From Methanothrix sp. (lineage in GTDB: Archaea > Halobacteriota > Methanosarcinia > Methanotrichales > Methanotrichaceae), in NCBI GenBank assembly GCA_028708055.1, contig JAQVZT010000013.1, positions 1 through 17,753 of the forward strand: a stretch of 17,753 nt of DNA, read 5' to 3'. Of this stretch, positions 7,004 through 14,397 are shown piece by piece. Both the position numbers and the translations under genes were made by a program. The notes beneath the pieces are model-generated. The model had not been told where the DNA came from. It worked only from the letters and a program-made list of their open reading frames with translations, and searched no databases. Positions within the stretch are counted from its first letter, which is position 1. Each line of letters begins with the position of its first letter.

Positions 7004-10000
7004 GTAGTAAACCTCCTTGTGATACTCATCAAGCGCCTTGATGGTGATCTGGTCCTTCTTGGCCATGAGTATGGCATCTGCCGCCGCCTGAGCAGCCTGA
7101 ATGGTGGTGATGTAAGGCAGATGGTAGTCCACCGCGCTCCTCCTGATCTGAACGCCGTCCTTTACCGACTGCTTGGTGGTCGGGGTGTTGATGATCAGCT
7201 TGACCTCGCCGATCTTGATGTAGTCCATGATGTTGGGGCTGCCGTTGTAGATCTTGTTGACCTTCACCACCGGCAGGCCGGAGCGGCGCAGATAATCCGC
7301 GGTGCTGTCGGTGGCGATGATGGATAGCCCCGCCTCATGCAGCTTCTTGGCAGCGACAACCACCGCGGCCTTGTCCTCATCCTTGACGGATATGAAGACC
7401 ATGCCCTCCAGAGGCAGCCGGTTGTCCGCAGACAGCTCCGCCTTGAAGAACGCCAGGCCAAGCTTGTAGTCTACGCCCATGACCTCTCCAGTGGACCTCA
7501 TCTCCGGCCCCAGGAGAACATCGGCTCCGGGCAGCTTGTCAAAGGGCAGGAGAACCTCCTTGACGGATACGTACGGCGTCTTTGGCTCATTGAGATAGCC
7601 CTGCTCGCGAAGGGATTTTCCTATCATCACATTGGCGGCGATCTTTGCCAGGGGCAGGCCCACCGCCTTGGAGACGAAGGGTATGGTGCGGCTGGACCTG
7701 GGATTGGCCTCCAGAACATAAACCGTGCCGTCCTTGTAGGCCATCTGCAGGTTGACAATGCCTACCACGTTGAGGCCTAGCGCAATCTTGCGCACATAGT
7801 CCCTCACAACCTCCAGGACCACTCCAGGCAGCGTCTGGGGGGGAATCATGCAGGCGCTGTCTCCGGAATGAATGCCAGCCTCCTCGATGTGCTCCATGAT
7901 GGCACCGATCAGAACATCCTTTCCATCGCAGACCGCATCCACATCGATCTCCACCGCGTTCTGCAGGAAATCATCGATGAGAACCGGATGATCTCGGGAG
8001 ACCCGCACCGCCTCGCGCATGTAGACCTCCAGGCCCGCCTCATCGTAGACTATCTCCATCGCCCTGCCTCCCAGGACATAGCTGGGCCGTACCAGCACCG
8101 GATAGCCGATCCTGGCGGCAACCGCCTTGGCCTCGTCTGGAGCATAGGCGATGCCCGCGCTCGGCTGGGGGATGTTCAGCTTATTCATCAGGGCATTGAA
8201 CCTCTCCCGGTCCTCAGCCAGATCGATGCTGTCCGGGCTGGTGCCCAGGATCTTCGTATTCAGACCGCGGCGGGCGATCTCCTTCTCCAGGGGGAAAGCC
8301 AGATTGATGGCCGTCTGGCCGCCGAACTGAACCAGCACCCCATCATGCTGCTCCTTCTCGATGATGTTCATGACGTCCTCCAGGGTGACCGGCTCAAAGA
8401 AGAGCTTGTCAGAAGTGTCATAATCGGTGGAGACGGTCTCAGGATTGTTGTTGACGATGTGAGTCTCAATTCCCTGCTCCCGGAGAGCCATCACCGCATG
8501 AACTGTGCAGTAGTCGAACTCAATACCCTGGCCGATCCTGATCGGGCCTGAGCCTAAAATCAGCACCTTCTTTCTCTTGGAGGACACAAGCTCGCACTGC
8601 GTGTCGTAAGTGGAGTAGTAGTAGGGAGTCTTTGCCTCGAACTCGGCTGCGCAGGTGTCCACCATCTTGTAGGTGGCAGTGATGCCCAGGGATATGCGCA
8701 GATCGGTGATCTCCTCCCGGCTCCTTCCTGCGAGGCGGGCGATCTGCTCATCGGTAAAGCCGAATTGCTTGGCCTTCTTCAGAACCCGAGAGTCAAGCCC
8801 CGCCCTGATCTCCGATTCCATGGCGATAATCCTCTCCATTCTGTATAGGAAGTAAGGCTCAATTCCGGTGATCTTTGAGATCTCTTCCGATGTGATTCCC
8901 CTTTTCAGGGCCTGGTAGATGGCAAAGAGCCTCTCGTCGGTAGGGGTCTCCAGCAGAGCCCGCACCTCTTCGTCCGTCCATGTCGAGTACTTCCCGGCAT
9001 ACCCCAGGTCTTTGTCGATATCCATAGACCGGATGGCCTTCATGAGAGCCTCTTCGTAGCTCCTTCCAATGGACATGACCTCGCCGGTGGACTTCATGGC
9101 CGTGGTGAGGGTCTTGTTGGCCTTGACGAACTTGTCGAAAGGCCAGCGTGGAATCTTGATGACAGCGTAATCAACCGTTGGCTCGAAGGAAGCAGGAGTC
9201 TCTTTGGTCACATCATTTCTGATCTCATCGAGAGTCATGCCGATGGCAATCTTGGCGGTAACCCTGGCGATGGGATACCCGGTGGCCTTGGAAGCGAGAG
9301 CAGAAGACCTGGATACGCGGGGGTTGACCTCGATTACCCGGTACTCGCCATTCTTGAATGCGAACTGGATGTTGCAGCCGCCCTCTATTCCCAACGTGCG
9401 GATGATGTTGATTGCCGAGCTTCGGAGCATCTGAATCTCCCTGTCCGAAAGGGTCTGAATGGGAGTGACTACGATGGACTCGCCGGTGTGAATTCCCATG
9501 GGGTCCATGTTCTCCATGTTGCAGATGGTGATGCAGGTATTGTTCGAGTCCCTCATCACCTCATACTCCAGCTCCGTCCAGCCACCCAGGCTCTCCTCAA
9601 GCAGAACCTGGCTGATGCGAGACCTCTTCAGGCCCAGCTCGCAGATGGATAAAAGCTCCTCCCGGGTTCTGGCCACGCCTCCTCCTGACCCGCCCAGAGT
9701 GTAAGCGGGCCGGACTACGAGAGGAAGTCCAATCTCCACCATAACCTGCAAGGCCTCTTCCAGGGTGTTGACCGCCTTGCTCCTCGGAACAGGCTCGCCA
9801 ACCCGAAGCATGGCCTTCTTGAAGAGGTCACGATCCTCTGCCTCCTGAATGGCCTTGACGGATGTGCCCAGCACCTCGACATGGAACTTTTCCAGCACTC
9901 CCATATCGGCAAGCTCAGAGGTGATGTTCAGGCCGGTCTGGCCTCCAATGCCGGCGATGATTCCGTCCGGCCTCTCCTTCTCGATGATCTTGGCAACGAT

Positions 10001-10216
10001 CTCCGGGACGAGAGGCTCAATGTAGACCTTATCCGCGGTGTTCGGATCGGTCATGATGGTGGCCGGATTGGAGTTGACCAGAACGACCTCAATTCCCTCT
10101 TCGCGCAGAGACTTGCACGCCTGAGATCCGGAGAAATCAAACTCCGCCGCCTGGCCGATCTGAATGGGGCCCGAACCGATGAGCAGAACCTTATGAATAT
10201 CATTTCTCTTTGGCAT
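6998..10216 (-). CDS. carB: Carbamoyl phosphate synthetase, large (synthetase) subunit
   Basis: CarB makes carbamoyl phosphate from bicarbonate, ATP and ammonia delivered by CarA, feeding arginine and pyrimidine synthesis in the cytosol. The 1072-residue length is standard for a fused large subunit. Two homologous ATP-grasp halves are visible: the first begins KVLLIGSGPIQIGQAAEFD (about 9-27) with IEVNPRVSRSSALASK near 295-310; the second begins KVLILGSGPIRIGQGIEFD near 550 and has its own EANPRSSRTIPFVSK. An oligomerisation linker lies between them (about 400-545). The last 135 residues or so form the MGS-like allosteric domain. The ATG at 10216 follows the carA stop by two bases, and GGAGGCGGT inside the carA end serves as ribosome-binding site. 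The protein appears intact. Confidence 0.97.
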   Translation of the reverse strand: MPKRNDIHKVLLIGSGPIQIGQAAEFDFSGSQACKSLREEGIEVVLVNSNPATIMTDPNTADKVYIEPLVPEIVAKIIEKERPDGIIAGIGGQTGLNITSELADMGVLEKFHVEVLGTSVKAIQEAEDRDLFKKAMLRVGEPVPRSKAVNTLEEALQVMVEIGLPLVVRPAYTLGGSGGGVARTREELLSICELGLKRSRISQVLLEESLGGWTELEYEVMRDSNNTCITICNMENMDPMGIHTGESIVVTPIQTLSDREIQMLRSSAINIIRTLGIEGGCNIQFAFKNGEYRVIEVNPRVSRSSALASKATGYPIARVTAKIAIGMTLDEIRNDVTKETPASFEPTVDYAVIKIPRWPFDKFVKANKTLTTAMKSTGEVMSIGRSYEEALMKAIRSMDIDKDLGYAGKYSTWTDEEVRALLETPTDERLFAIYQALKRGITSEEISKITGIEPYFLYRMERIIAMESEIRAGLDSRVLKKAKQFGFTDEQIARLAGRSREEITDLRISLGITATYKMVDTCAAEFEAKTPYYYSTYDTQCELVSSKRKKVLILGSGPIRIGQGIEFDYCTVHAVMALREQGIETHIVNNNPETVSTDYDTSDKLFFEPVTLEDVMNIIEKEQHDGVLVQFGGQTAINLAFPLEKEIARRGLNTKILGTSPDSIDLAEDRERFNALMNKLNIPQPSAGIAYAPDEAKAVAARIGYPVLVRPSYVLGGRAMEIVYDEAGLEVYMREAVRVSRDHPVLIDDFLQNAVEIDVDAVCDGKDVLIGAIMEHIEEAGIHSGDSACMIPPQTLPGVVLEVVRDYVRKIALGLNVVGIVNLQMAYKDGTVYVLEANPRSSRTIPFVSKAVGLPLAKIAANVMIGKSLREQGYLNEPKTPYVSVKEVLLPFDKLPGADVLLGPEMRSTGEVMGVDYKLGLAFFKAELSADNRLPLEGMVFISVKDEDKAAVVVAAKKLHEAGLSIIATDSTADYLRRSGLPVVKVNKIYNGSPNIMDYIKIGEVKLIINTPTTKQSVKDGVQIRRSAVDYHLPYITTIQAAQAAADAILMAKKDQITIKALDEYHKEVYYN

Positions 10217-10218
10217 CT

Positions 10219-11325
10219 CTACCGCCTCCCTGCCTTGCCTTTGGCGCCATTCATTATCTTCTGGACGGCTCCAAAGAACGGGTCCTCAGTGCAGAGCGGT
10301 CCAGGGTGGGCCTCGGGGTGATACTGAACTGCCAGAACATCGAGCCTGTCGCTCTTTATGCCCTCGACGGTGCCATCGTTGGCATTCAGCTGGGTGATCT
10401 CCAGATCCGTGCCCTCCACTGAACTGGGCCGGACTGCGAAATTGTGGTTCTGAGAGGTGATGTAAACGATCTTCTTTTCCAGGTCTTTGACCGGCTGATT
10501 GCCGCCGTGATGCCCGAACTTGAGCTTGAAGGTCTGGGCTCCCATAGCAAGGGAGATGATCTGATGGCCAAGGCATATTCCAAAGACGGGAATCGCACCC
10601 ACAAAGTGCTTGACCGCGGAGATCGCCTCGTAGGCCCTTTCCGGATCGCCCGGTCCATTAGAGACAAAGAGAGCCTGCGGCTCTGCGGCCTCGATCTGAG
10701 AAATATCGGCATGCGCAGGAAGCACAGTTATATCGAATCCGCGACAAGAAAGGCTCTTTAGAATATTCCTCTTGATTCCCAGGTCCAATACGGTTATACG
10801 AGGCCCGCGGCCCTCGATCCGGTAAGGGGACTTGCACGTTACATCCCCCAAAAGGTCCCTCTGTGAGATATCTGCCTGAGAGCGGGCCATTGCCACCACA
10901 TCCAGGTCCTGAACATCTTTCCTCTCACCTACGGCAAGAGTCGCCCTCATTACCCCAAGCTCCCTCACCTTCAGGGTGAGCATGCGGGTATCCACATCGC
11001 ACAGGCCGGGTTTGCCTTCGTCGATGAGGAAGCGGTTGAGCGTTCTTGACTGTCGGTAGTGCGTTGGACGATCCCAGTACTCCCGGCTGACCATGGCCTG
11101 CGGCCACATCCTGTCTGATTGAATATCATCGCCGCTTACGCCGTAGTTGCCCTGCAGAGGATATGTGAACATGAGCATCTGTCCGTGGTAAGAGGGGTCC
11201 GTCAACGCCTCCTCATATCCAGACATAACGGTAGTAAAGACCAGTTCACCCGAGACCGTACCGGGCGCACCAAAACCGGTACCTTCCACCCTTGTACCGT
11301 CTTCTAACCCTAAGACCCCAATCAT
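10219..11325 (-). CDS. carA: Carbamoyl phosphate synthetase, small (glutaminase) subunit
   Basis: CarA hydrolyses glutamine and passes ammonia to CarB. The 368-residue protein has the CPSase small N-terminal domain (about 1-135, starting VLGLEDGTRVEGTGFG) and a class I glutamine amidotransferase domain (about 175-360) with VSNGPGDP (221-228), the nucleophile Cys251 in FGICLGHQ, and the His336/Glu338 pair in QYHPEAH. The ATG at 11325 starts the conserved N-terminus. The nearest good Shine-Dalgarno match, AGGTGA, is about 25 bases upstream, too far to serve it, so the message may be leaderless or nearly so. carA ends in TAG two bases before carB, so the two are one operon. Confidence 0.96.
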   Translation of the reverse strand: MIGVLGLEDGTRVEGTGFGAPGTVSGELVFTTVMSGYEEALTDPSYHGQMLMFTYPLQGNYGVSGDDIQSDRMWPQAMVSREYWDRPTHYRQSRTLNRFLIDEGKPGLCDVDTRMLTLKVRELGVMRATLAVGERKDVQDLDVVAMARSQADISQRDLLGDVTCKSPYRIEGRGPRITVLDLGIKRNILKSLSCRGFDITVLPAHADISQIEAAEPQALFVSNGPGDPERAYEAISAVKHFVGAIPVFGICLGHQIISLAMGAQTFKLKFGHHGGNQPVKDLEKKIVYITSQNHNFAVRPSSVEGTDLEITQLNANDGTVEGIKSDRLDVLAVQYHPEAHPGPLCTEDPFFGAVQKIMNGAKGKAGRR

Positions 11326-11353
11326 AGTATCGGCAACTCAAGAAGCTAGGTCA

Positions 11354-11363
11354 CCTAAATACA
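11354..11363. promoter_or_regulatory. Possible shared box A between carA and the DUF3467 gene
   Basis: The sequence cctaaataca is an acceptable archaeal TATA element on either strand. It lies about 30 bp upstream of the carA ATG, which fits a leaderless or very short carA message. It is also about 47 bp upstream of the ATG at 11410, leaving room for a short leader containing GGAGG at 11391-11395. Whether one or both genes use it cannot be decided here. Confidence 0.35.
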
Positions 11364-11409
11364 TTTCGATATCACCATCTTTTTTAAGCTGGAGGCCCAT
11401 CCGGAAGGC

Positions 11410-11754
11410 ATGGAAGTTAAAGTGGAGACAACAAAGAGCCCCGATTTCAAGCAGGTCTATGCTATAGGCGCTATCGGAGGCCATAGTCCTTACGATTTTC
11501 GCATTGCTTTCTACAATGACTCGCCAAAGACAATGGTTGAAGACGGCAGGAGCATAACCGTCATGGAGAGAAAGATCGACACGGAGATCATTCTCTCGCC
11601 CCTGGCAGCCAAGGAGCTGAGCAGCTGGCTGGCTGAGCATGTCAAAGACTACGAGAAGGTCTTCGGAGAGATCAAGAGGCCAGGATCGGGGCCTAACAGT
11701 CCTGCCGATCCAAAGAAGGGCAGCGAATCGGCAGCGATCCAGGGATACATGTGA
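11410..11754 (+). CDS. DUF3467 family protein
   Basis: This 114-residue soluble protein matches the small DUF3467 family, found in archaea and bacteria without a known biochemical role. Recognisable features are the GGHSPYDFRIAF segment near residues 23-34, a central strand region, and IILSPLAAKELSSWLAEH near 60-77, where members typically have an MSPQHAK-like motif before an amphipathic helix. It ends in a flexible GSGPNSPADPKKG tail. The ATG at 11410 has GGAGG 14 bases upstream, a rather long spacing. The TPR gene starts 7 bp after its stop. Family assignment is by remembered pattern, not a search. Confidence 0.75.
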   Translation: MEVKVETTKSPDFKQVYAIGAIGGHSPYDFRIAFYNDSPKTMVEDGRSITVMERKIDTEIILSPLAAKELSSWLAEHVKDYEKVFGEIKRPGSGPNSPADPKKGSESAAIQGYM

Positions 11755-11761
11755 GGCGACA

Positions 11762-12295
11762 ATGAACAGCAAAGAGAAGACGCTGCTCAGCAGGGGAATC
11801 GATAAGGTCAGACAGAAGAAATATGATGAGGCTCTGGAGATCTTCGAGCGTCTTCTGGCCAATAGCCCGGATATCCCGGAGGTCTGGAACAACCGGGGCG
11901 TGGCCCTCTTCGGCCTCGGTCGCATCGATCAGTCTCTGGAAAGCTATGAGAGATGCCTGGCAATCGATCCCGAGAATCTGGACGCCCTCAGAAACAAGGG
12001 TTTCTTGCTGCGAAACCAGAAGCGTCTGGATGAAGCGCTCTCTGTTTACGATACAGTTCTGCAAAAAGGCGGAGATGCCTATGACATGGAAGCCACCGCC
12101 GCGGTGCTGACAGGAATGGATCGTCTTGGGGAGGCACTAAGCTGCCTGTACCTGGCCAGGGATGAGATGCCTTTACAGCGCCTGGAAGAGGAGATTGATA
12201 TGGTAAAGCGGCTGATGGAGGAGAGAGGCATCCCCATTCCTGAGAGAATACCTGTCCAGGAGCGACCAGGGGCGGCCATTCAGGGGAAAGAATGA
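11762..12295 (+). CDS. Tetratricopeptide-repeat protein
   Basis: The 177-residue protein holds about three TPR units: residues 6-37 (KKYDEALEIFERLLANSPDI), 40-73 (WNNRGVALFGLGRIDQSLES, ending CLAIDPEN) and 74-105 (RNKGFLLRNQKRLDEALSVY), followed by a more divergent helical region and a proline-rich tail. TPR arrays mediate protein-protein contacts; the partner is unknown. The frame is open further upstream to an ATG at 11639, but that start would overlap the DUF3467 gene by more than 100 bases and add non-conserved sequence. The ATG at 11762 has GAGGCG four bases upstream and starts right at the first TPR helix. No signal peptide, so probably cytosolic. Confidence 0.85.
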   Translation: MNSKEKTLLSRGIDKVRQKKYDEALEIFERLLANSPDIPEVWNNRGVALFGLGRIDQSLESYERCLAIDPENLDALRNKGFLLRNQKRLDEALSVYDTVLQKGGDAYDMEATAAVLTGMDRLGEALSCLYLARDEMPLQRLEEEIDMVKRLMEERGIPIPERIPVQERPGAAIQGKE

Positions 12296-12341
12296 TATCA
12301 TTAAAAAAAGAATAATAAGGCCAAACTGCGGGTGAGTGGTC

Positions 12342-12575
12342 ATGAAAGGCTTCATAATGATAAACGTTGAGCCAGGAACAGAGAAAGCGGTACACGATTG
12401 CCTGGAAGGCATCAAAGGCATTCGAGAGGTCGTGCCGGTCTACGGAGAGAGGGACTTCATTGCCATAGCTGAGGTGGAGAGCATATCCGACCTGAACCGG
12501 GTCGTCCTGAGCGCGAGAGAGATCAATGGGGTTACATATACTCAGACAATACTCGGCATGGAGCTGAAATTCTAG
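12342..12575 (+). CDS. Stand-alone Lrp/AsnC-type ligand-binding (RAM) domain protein
   Basis: The 77-residue protein is a single RAM domain (beta-alpha-beta-beta-alpha-beta): GFIMINVEPGTEKAVHDCL, the core VVPVYGERDFIAIAEV, and a final strand YTQTILGMELKF. No helix-turn-helix is present. Such single-domain proteins form oligomers that bind amino acids or associate with full-length Lrp regulators; the ligand here is unknown. I choose ATG 12342 because GGTGAG at 12331-12336 gives ideal spacing; GTG 12336 in the same frame lies within that motif. The MFS gene begins 6 bp after the stop, suggesting coupled expression. The gene ends in TAG. Confidence 0.85.
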   Translation: MKGFIMINVEPGTEKAVHDCLEGIKGIREVVPVYGERDFIAIAEVESISDLNRVVLSAREINGVTYTQTILGMELKF

Positions 12576-12581
12576 AGATCA

Positions 12582-13793
12582 ATGCCCACGCTCAAAGATT
12601 CCAGCTTGCATTCCGGCTCGCTTGCCCCTCATTATCTTGCAGTATTCGTCGCCGTCCTGGGATTCTCACTGGTGGCGCCGGTCTTTCCTTACTACGCCAT
12701 GAATCTGGGCGCGTCATACACCATGCTCGGATTCATCGTCTCGATCTACGGAGCGGTGCAGCTAATCACCCAGGTTCCCATAGGCCGCCTATCCGACCGG
12801 ATGGGGCGAAAGAAGATCCTGCTCTGCGGCCTGGCTACATTCTCATTTATGCCGCTCTTCTATATCTATGCTCAGAGCGCCACGGAACTCCTCTTAATCA
12901 GAACTTTGGGGGGGATAGGAGCTTCTGCCGTCTGGCCCATTGCTATGGCGCTGATCATCGACCAGGCAAAACCGGAAAACAGAGGTGCAGCCATGGGCCA
13001 CTACAATGCTGCGTTCTTCTCGGCACTGGCTTTCGGCCCGCTCATCGGAGGAATGCTCTACGACAATTTCGGCCTCAATGCCCCATTCTACCTCTGGGCC
13101 GTTCTTGGTGCGGCTTCATTTCTTGTCGTCTACTTTAGAGTTCGTGAGCCTGAGCGGATGAGCATAACTGTGGGGACTCTTCCTTCCCCGGGAAAGGACA
13201 GGCTCATAAAGCCCGGCTACGCCCTCACATTTCTGGCCTGCTCTTCTGTGGTCCTCTGGGCGGGCGTCGTGGGCGGCTTCAATTATACCATGCTCCCCAG
13301 CCTGGCAACCGGCCTAGGCTTCAATGCGACCTACGTGGGCATAATCTACCTGGTTTATGGAGGAAGCACAGCGCTCTTCAATATCTACTTTGGCCGCCAG
13401 GCCGATAAAGGGACCAAGAAGAAGCTCATCTTCACCGGCTGCCTGCTGGGAGCATGCAGCTTTGCCGCTCTGCCCATGGCAGAGGCCATGACGGCGGTCG
13501 CAATCCTTTTTGCGGGCATCGGAATGGGTCTCGGCATGGCTAACCCGGCGGCTGCGGCACTAATTGCCGATACGACCAGCCCATCCCGGAGAGGAGAGAG
13601 CTATGGCATCTTCAATACCGCTCGCATGAGCGGAGTGGTAATCGGGCCGCTTATCGCCGGATTGACTGCGGATCTGCATGGAGTGGAGGGATCGGTCAGA
13701 GCGTTCACACTGCTGGCGGTGGCTATTACCCTGCTGACCCTATTCGTCCGGGAATCCCGCGATGCAAAAGAAAATAAGAACGACGCAAGTTAA
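12582..13793 (+). CDS. Major facilitator superfamily transporter
   Basis: The 403-residue protein has the hydrophobic pattern of a 12-helix MFS carrier in two six-helix halves. The signature between helices 2 and 3 is clear: GRLSDRMGRKK (68-78), echoed in the second half by FGRQADKGTKKK. Helices 4-5 hold RTLGGIGASAVWPIAMAL and the end of the fifth has AFGPLIGGMLYD, as in drug/proton antiporters and other 12-helix efflux carriers. The substrate cannot be deduced. It follows the RAM-domain gene by 6 bp, so the RAM protein could sense the cargo or a related metabolite; that is inference only. The ATG at 12582 fits the spacing, with only a weak ribosome-binding site (AGAG). The C-terminus is short and charged. 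No degradation is seen. Confidence 0.92.
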   Translation: MPTLKDSSLHSGSLAPHYLAVFVAVLGFSLVAPVFPYYAMNLGASYTMLGFIVSIYGAVQLITQVPIGRLSDRMGRKKILLCGLATFSFMPLFYIYAQSATELLLIRTLGGIGASAVWPIAMALIIDQAKPENRGAAMGHYNAAFFSALAFGPLIGGMLYDNFGLNAPFYLWAVLGAASFLVVYFRVREPERMSITVGTLPSPGKDRLIKPGYALTFLACSSVVLWAGVVGGFNYTMLPSLATGLGFNATYVGIIYLVYGGSTALFNIYFGRQADKGTKKKLIFTGCLLGACSFAALPMAEAMTAVAILFAGIGMGLGMANPAAAALIADTTSPSRRGESYGIFNTARMSGVVIGPLIAGLTADLHGVEGSVRAFTLLAVAITLLTLFVRESRDAKENKNDAS

Positions 13794-13820
13794 ATAGAGA
13801 AGAAAAATTAGGCAATAGAA

Positions 13821-13834
13821 GCGGCTTTTTCCGC
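13821..13834 (+). terminator. Short hairpin between convergent genes
   Basis: GCGG (13821-13824) pairs with CCGC (13831-13834) over a loop of CTTTTT, about 30 bases after the MFS stop and 18 bases before the stop of the convergent small secreted-protein gene. The stem is only four base pairs, so it may be a weak shared transcription end or chance. Confidence 0.3.
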
Positions 13835-13852
13835 CCTATATTTGCTGATTTT

Positions 13853-14251
13853 CTAAAGCACTCCCGGAGTATTCAAGGAGTTCCAGGACCCCTGCGTGCC
13901 GATCTTCAGCGAGGACTTGCTCTGGGCATATTTCAGGTTATCTTCCAGGTGCCCGCCAAATGTTACCTGGACAGGAGACATGGCCCCCGAAGCTCTGCTG
14001 CCGATCTGGATAGTATTGGTGCTGTTGCTCAGCTTAACCGGGATCGCATTGTAATAGAAACTCTGGCCGATGAGCGGGAAATAGGGAGAGTCCACAATCT
14101 CCAGAATAGACATATCAACCGCCTTGAAGGATACGGGCTTTGCCGGATAGTTCATCTGAAAGAACATGGGGTCATCATAAGTCCACATCGTTGCCAGGCC
14201 GGCTCCGGCCAGCATCAAGAGAACAGCCAGCGTTATGGTATATTTCATCAT
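13853..14251 (-). CDS. Small secreted protein, function unknown
   Basis: I do not recognise the family. From ATG 14251 the protein is 133 residues. It begins with a signal peptide: MMKYTITLAVLLMLAGAGLA, with likely cleavage after GLA, followed by a polar mature part of about 110 residues with no further membrane span and no cysteine, so it is probably released or bound at the cell surface. A second ATG at 14248 is equally good; GGGTGG lies 5 and 8 bases before the two. The frame stays open further upstream to 14377, but that extension is not signal-like and would cross the hairpin at 14301-14329. It lies downstream of the large repeat surface protein on the same strand, separated by a terminator-like hairpin, so it is likely transcribed separately. 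Confidence 0.7.
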   Translation of the reverse strand: MMKYTITLAVLLMLAGAGLATMWTYDDPMFFQMNYPAKPVSFKAVDMSILEIVDSPYFPLIGQSFYYNAIPVKLSNSTNTIQIGSRASGAMSPVQVTFGGHLEDNLKYAQSKSSLKIGTQGSWNSLNTPGVL

Positions 14252-14275
14252 AATTTCCACCCAGACATTCGTTGG

Positions 14276-14284
14276 ATTTAAACC
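14276..14284 (-). promoter_or_regulatory. Possible box A of the small secreted-protein gene
   Basis: The - strand reads GGTTTAAAT here with purines just upstream (ATAGG). It lies about 25-33 bp before the ATG at 14251 and just past the upstream gene's terminator-like hairpin, as expected for an independent promoter with a very short leader. Confidence 0.4.
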
Positions 14285-14290
14285 TATTGG

Positions 14291-14329
14291 AAAAAGAGAA
14301 GAGACGGGCGGGAAAAAGTTGCCCGTCTC
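14291..14329 (-). terminator. Hairpin plus T-rich tract after the surface-protein gene
   Basis: GAGACGGGC (14301-14309) and GCCCGTCTC (14321-14329) form a perfect 9-bp stem over an 11-base loop. On the - strand the stem is directly followed by TTCTCTTTTT. It lies about 70 bases after the stop at 14398 and resembles an intrinsic terminator for the surface-protein transcript. Confidence 0.6.
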
Positions 14330-14397
14330 AGGCATGACCTTCAGGCATATCCATCCTGATCCTGCCCCACGATTCATTCATGGGGTTTTTCATTTTC

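Noticed and set aside
11639..11761. Longer start for the TPR gene at ATG 11639
   Set aside because: It overlaps the DUF3467 coding region by more than 100 bases and adds non-TPR sequence, while ATG 11762 has a good ribosome-binding site and begins at the first repeat.
11338..11925. 195-codon frame on the - strand opposite the DUF3467 and TPR genes
   Set aside because: It is a shadow frame: the + strand genes have clear family features and ribosome-binding sites, while this translation looks unlike any protein.
14252..14377. N-terminal extension of the small secreted protein
   Set aside because: The added residues precede a textbook signal peptide, cross a terminator-like hairpin, and the ATG pair at 14248-14251 has a close GGGTGG.
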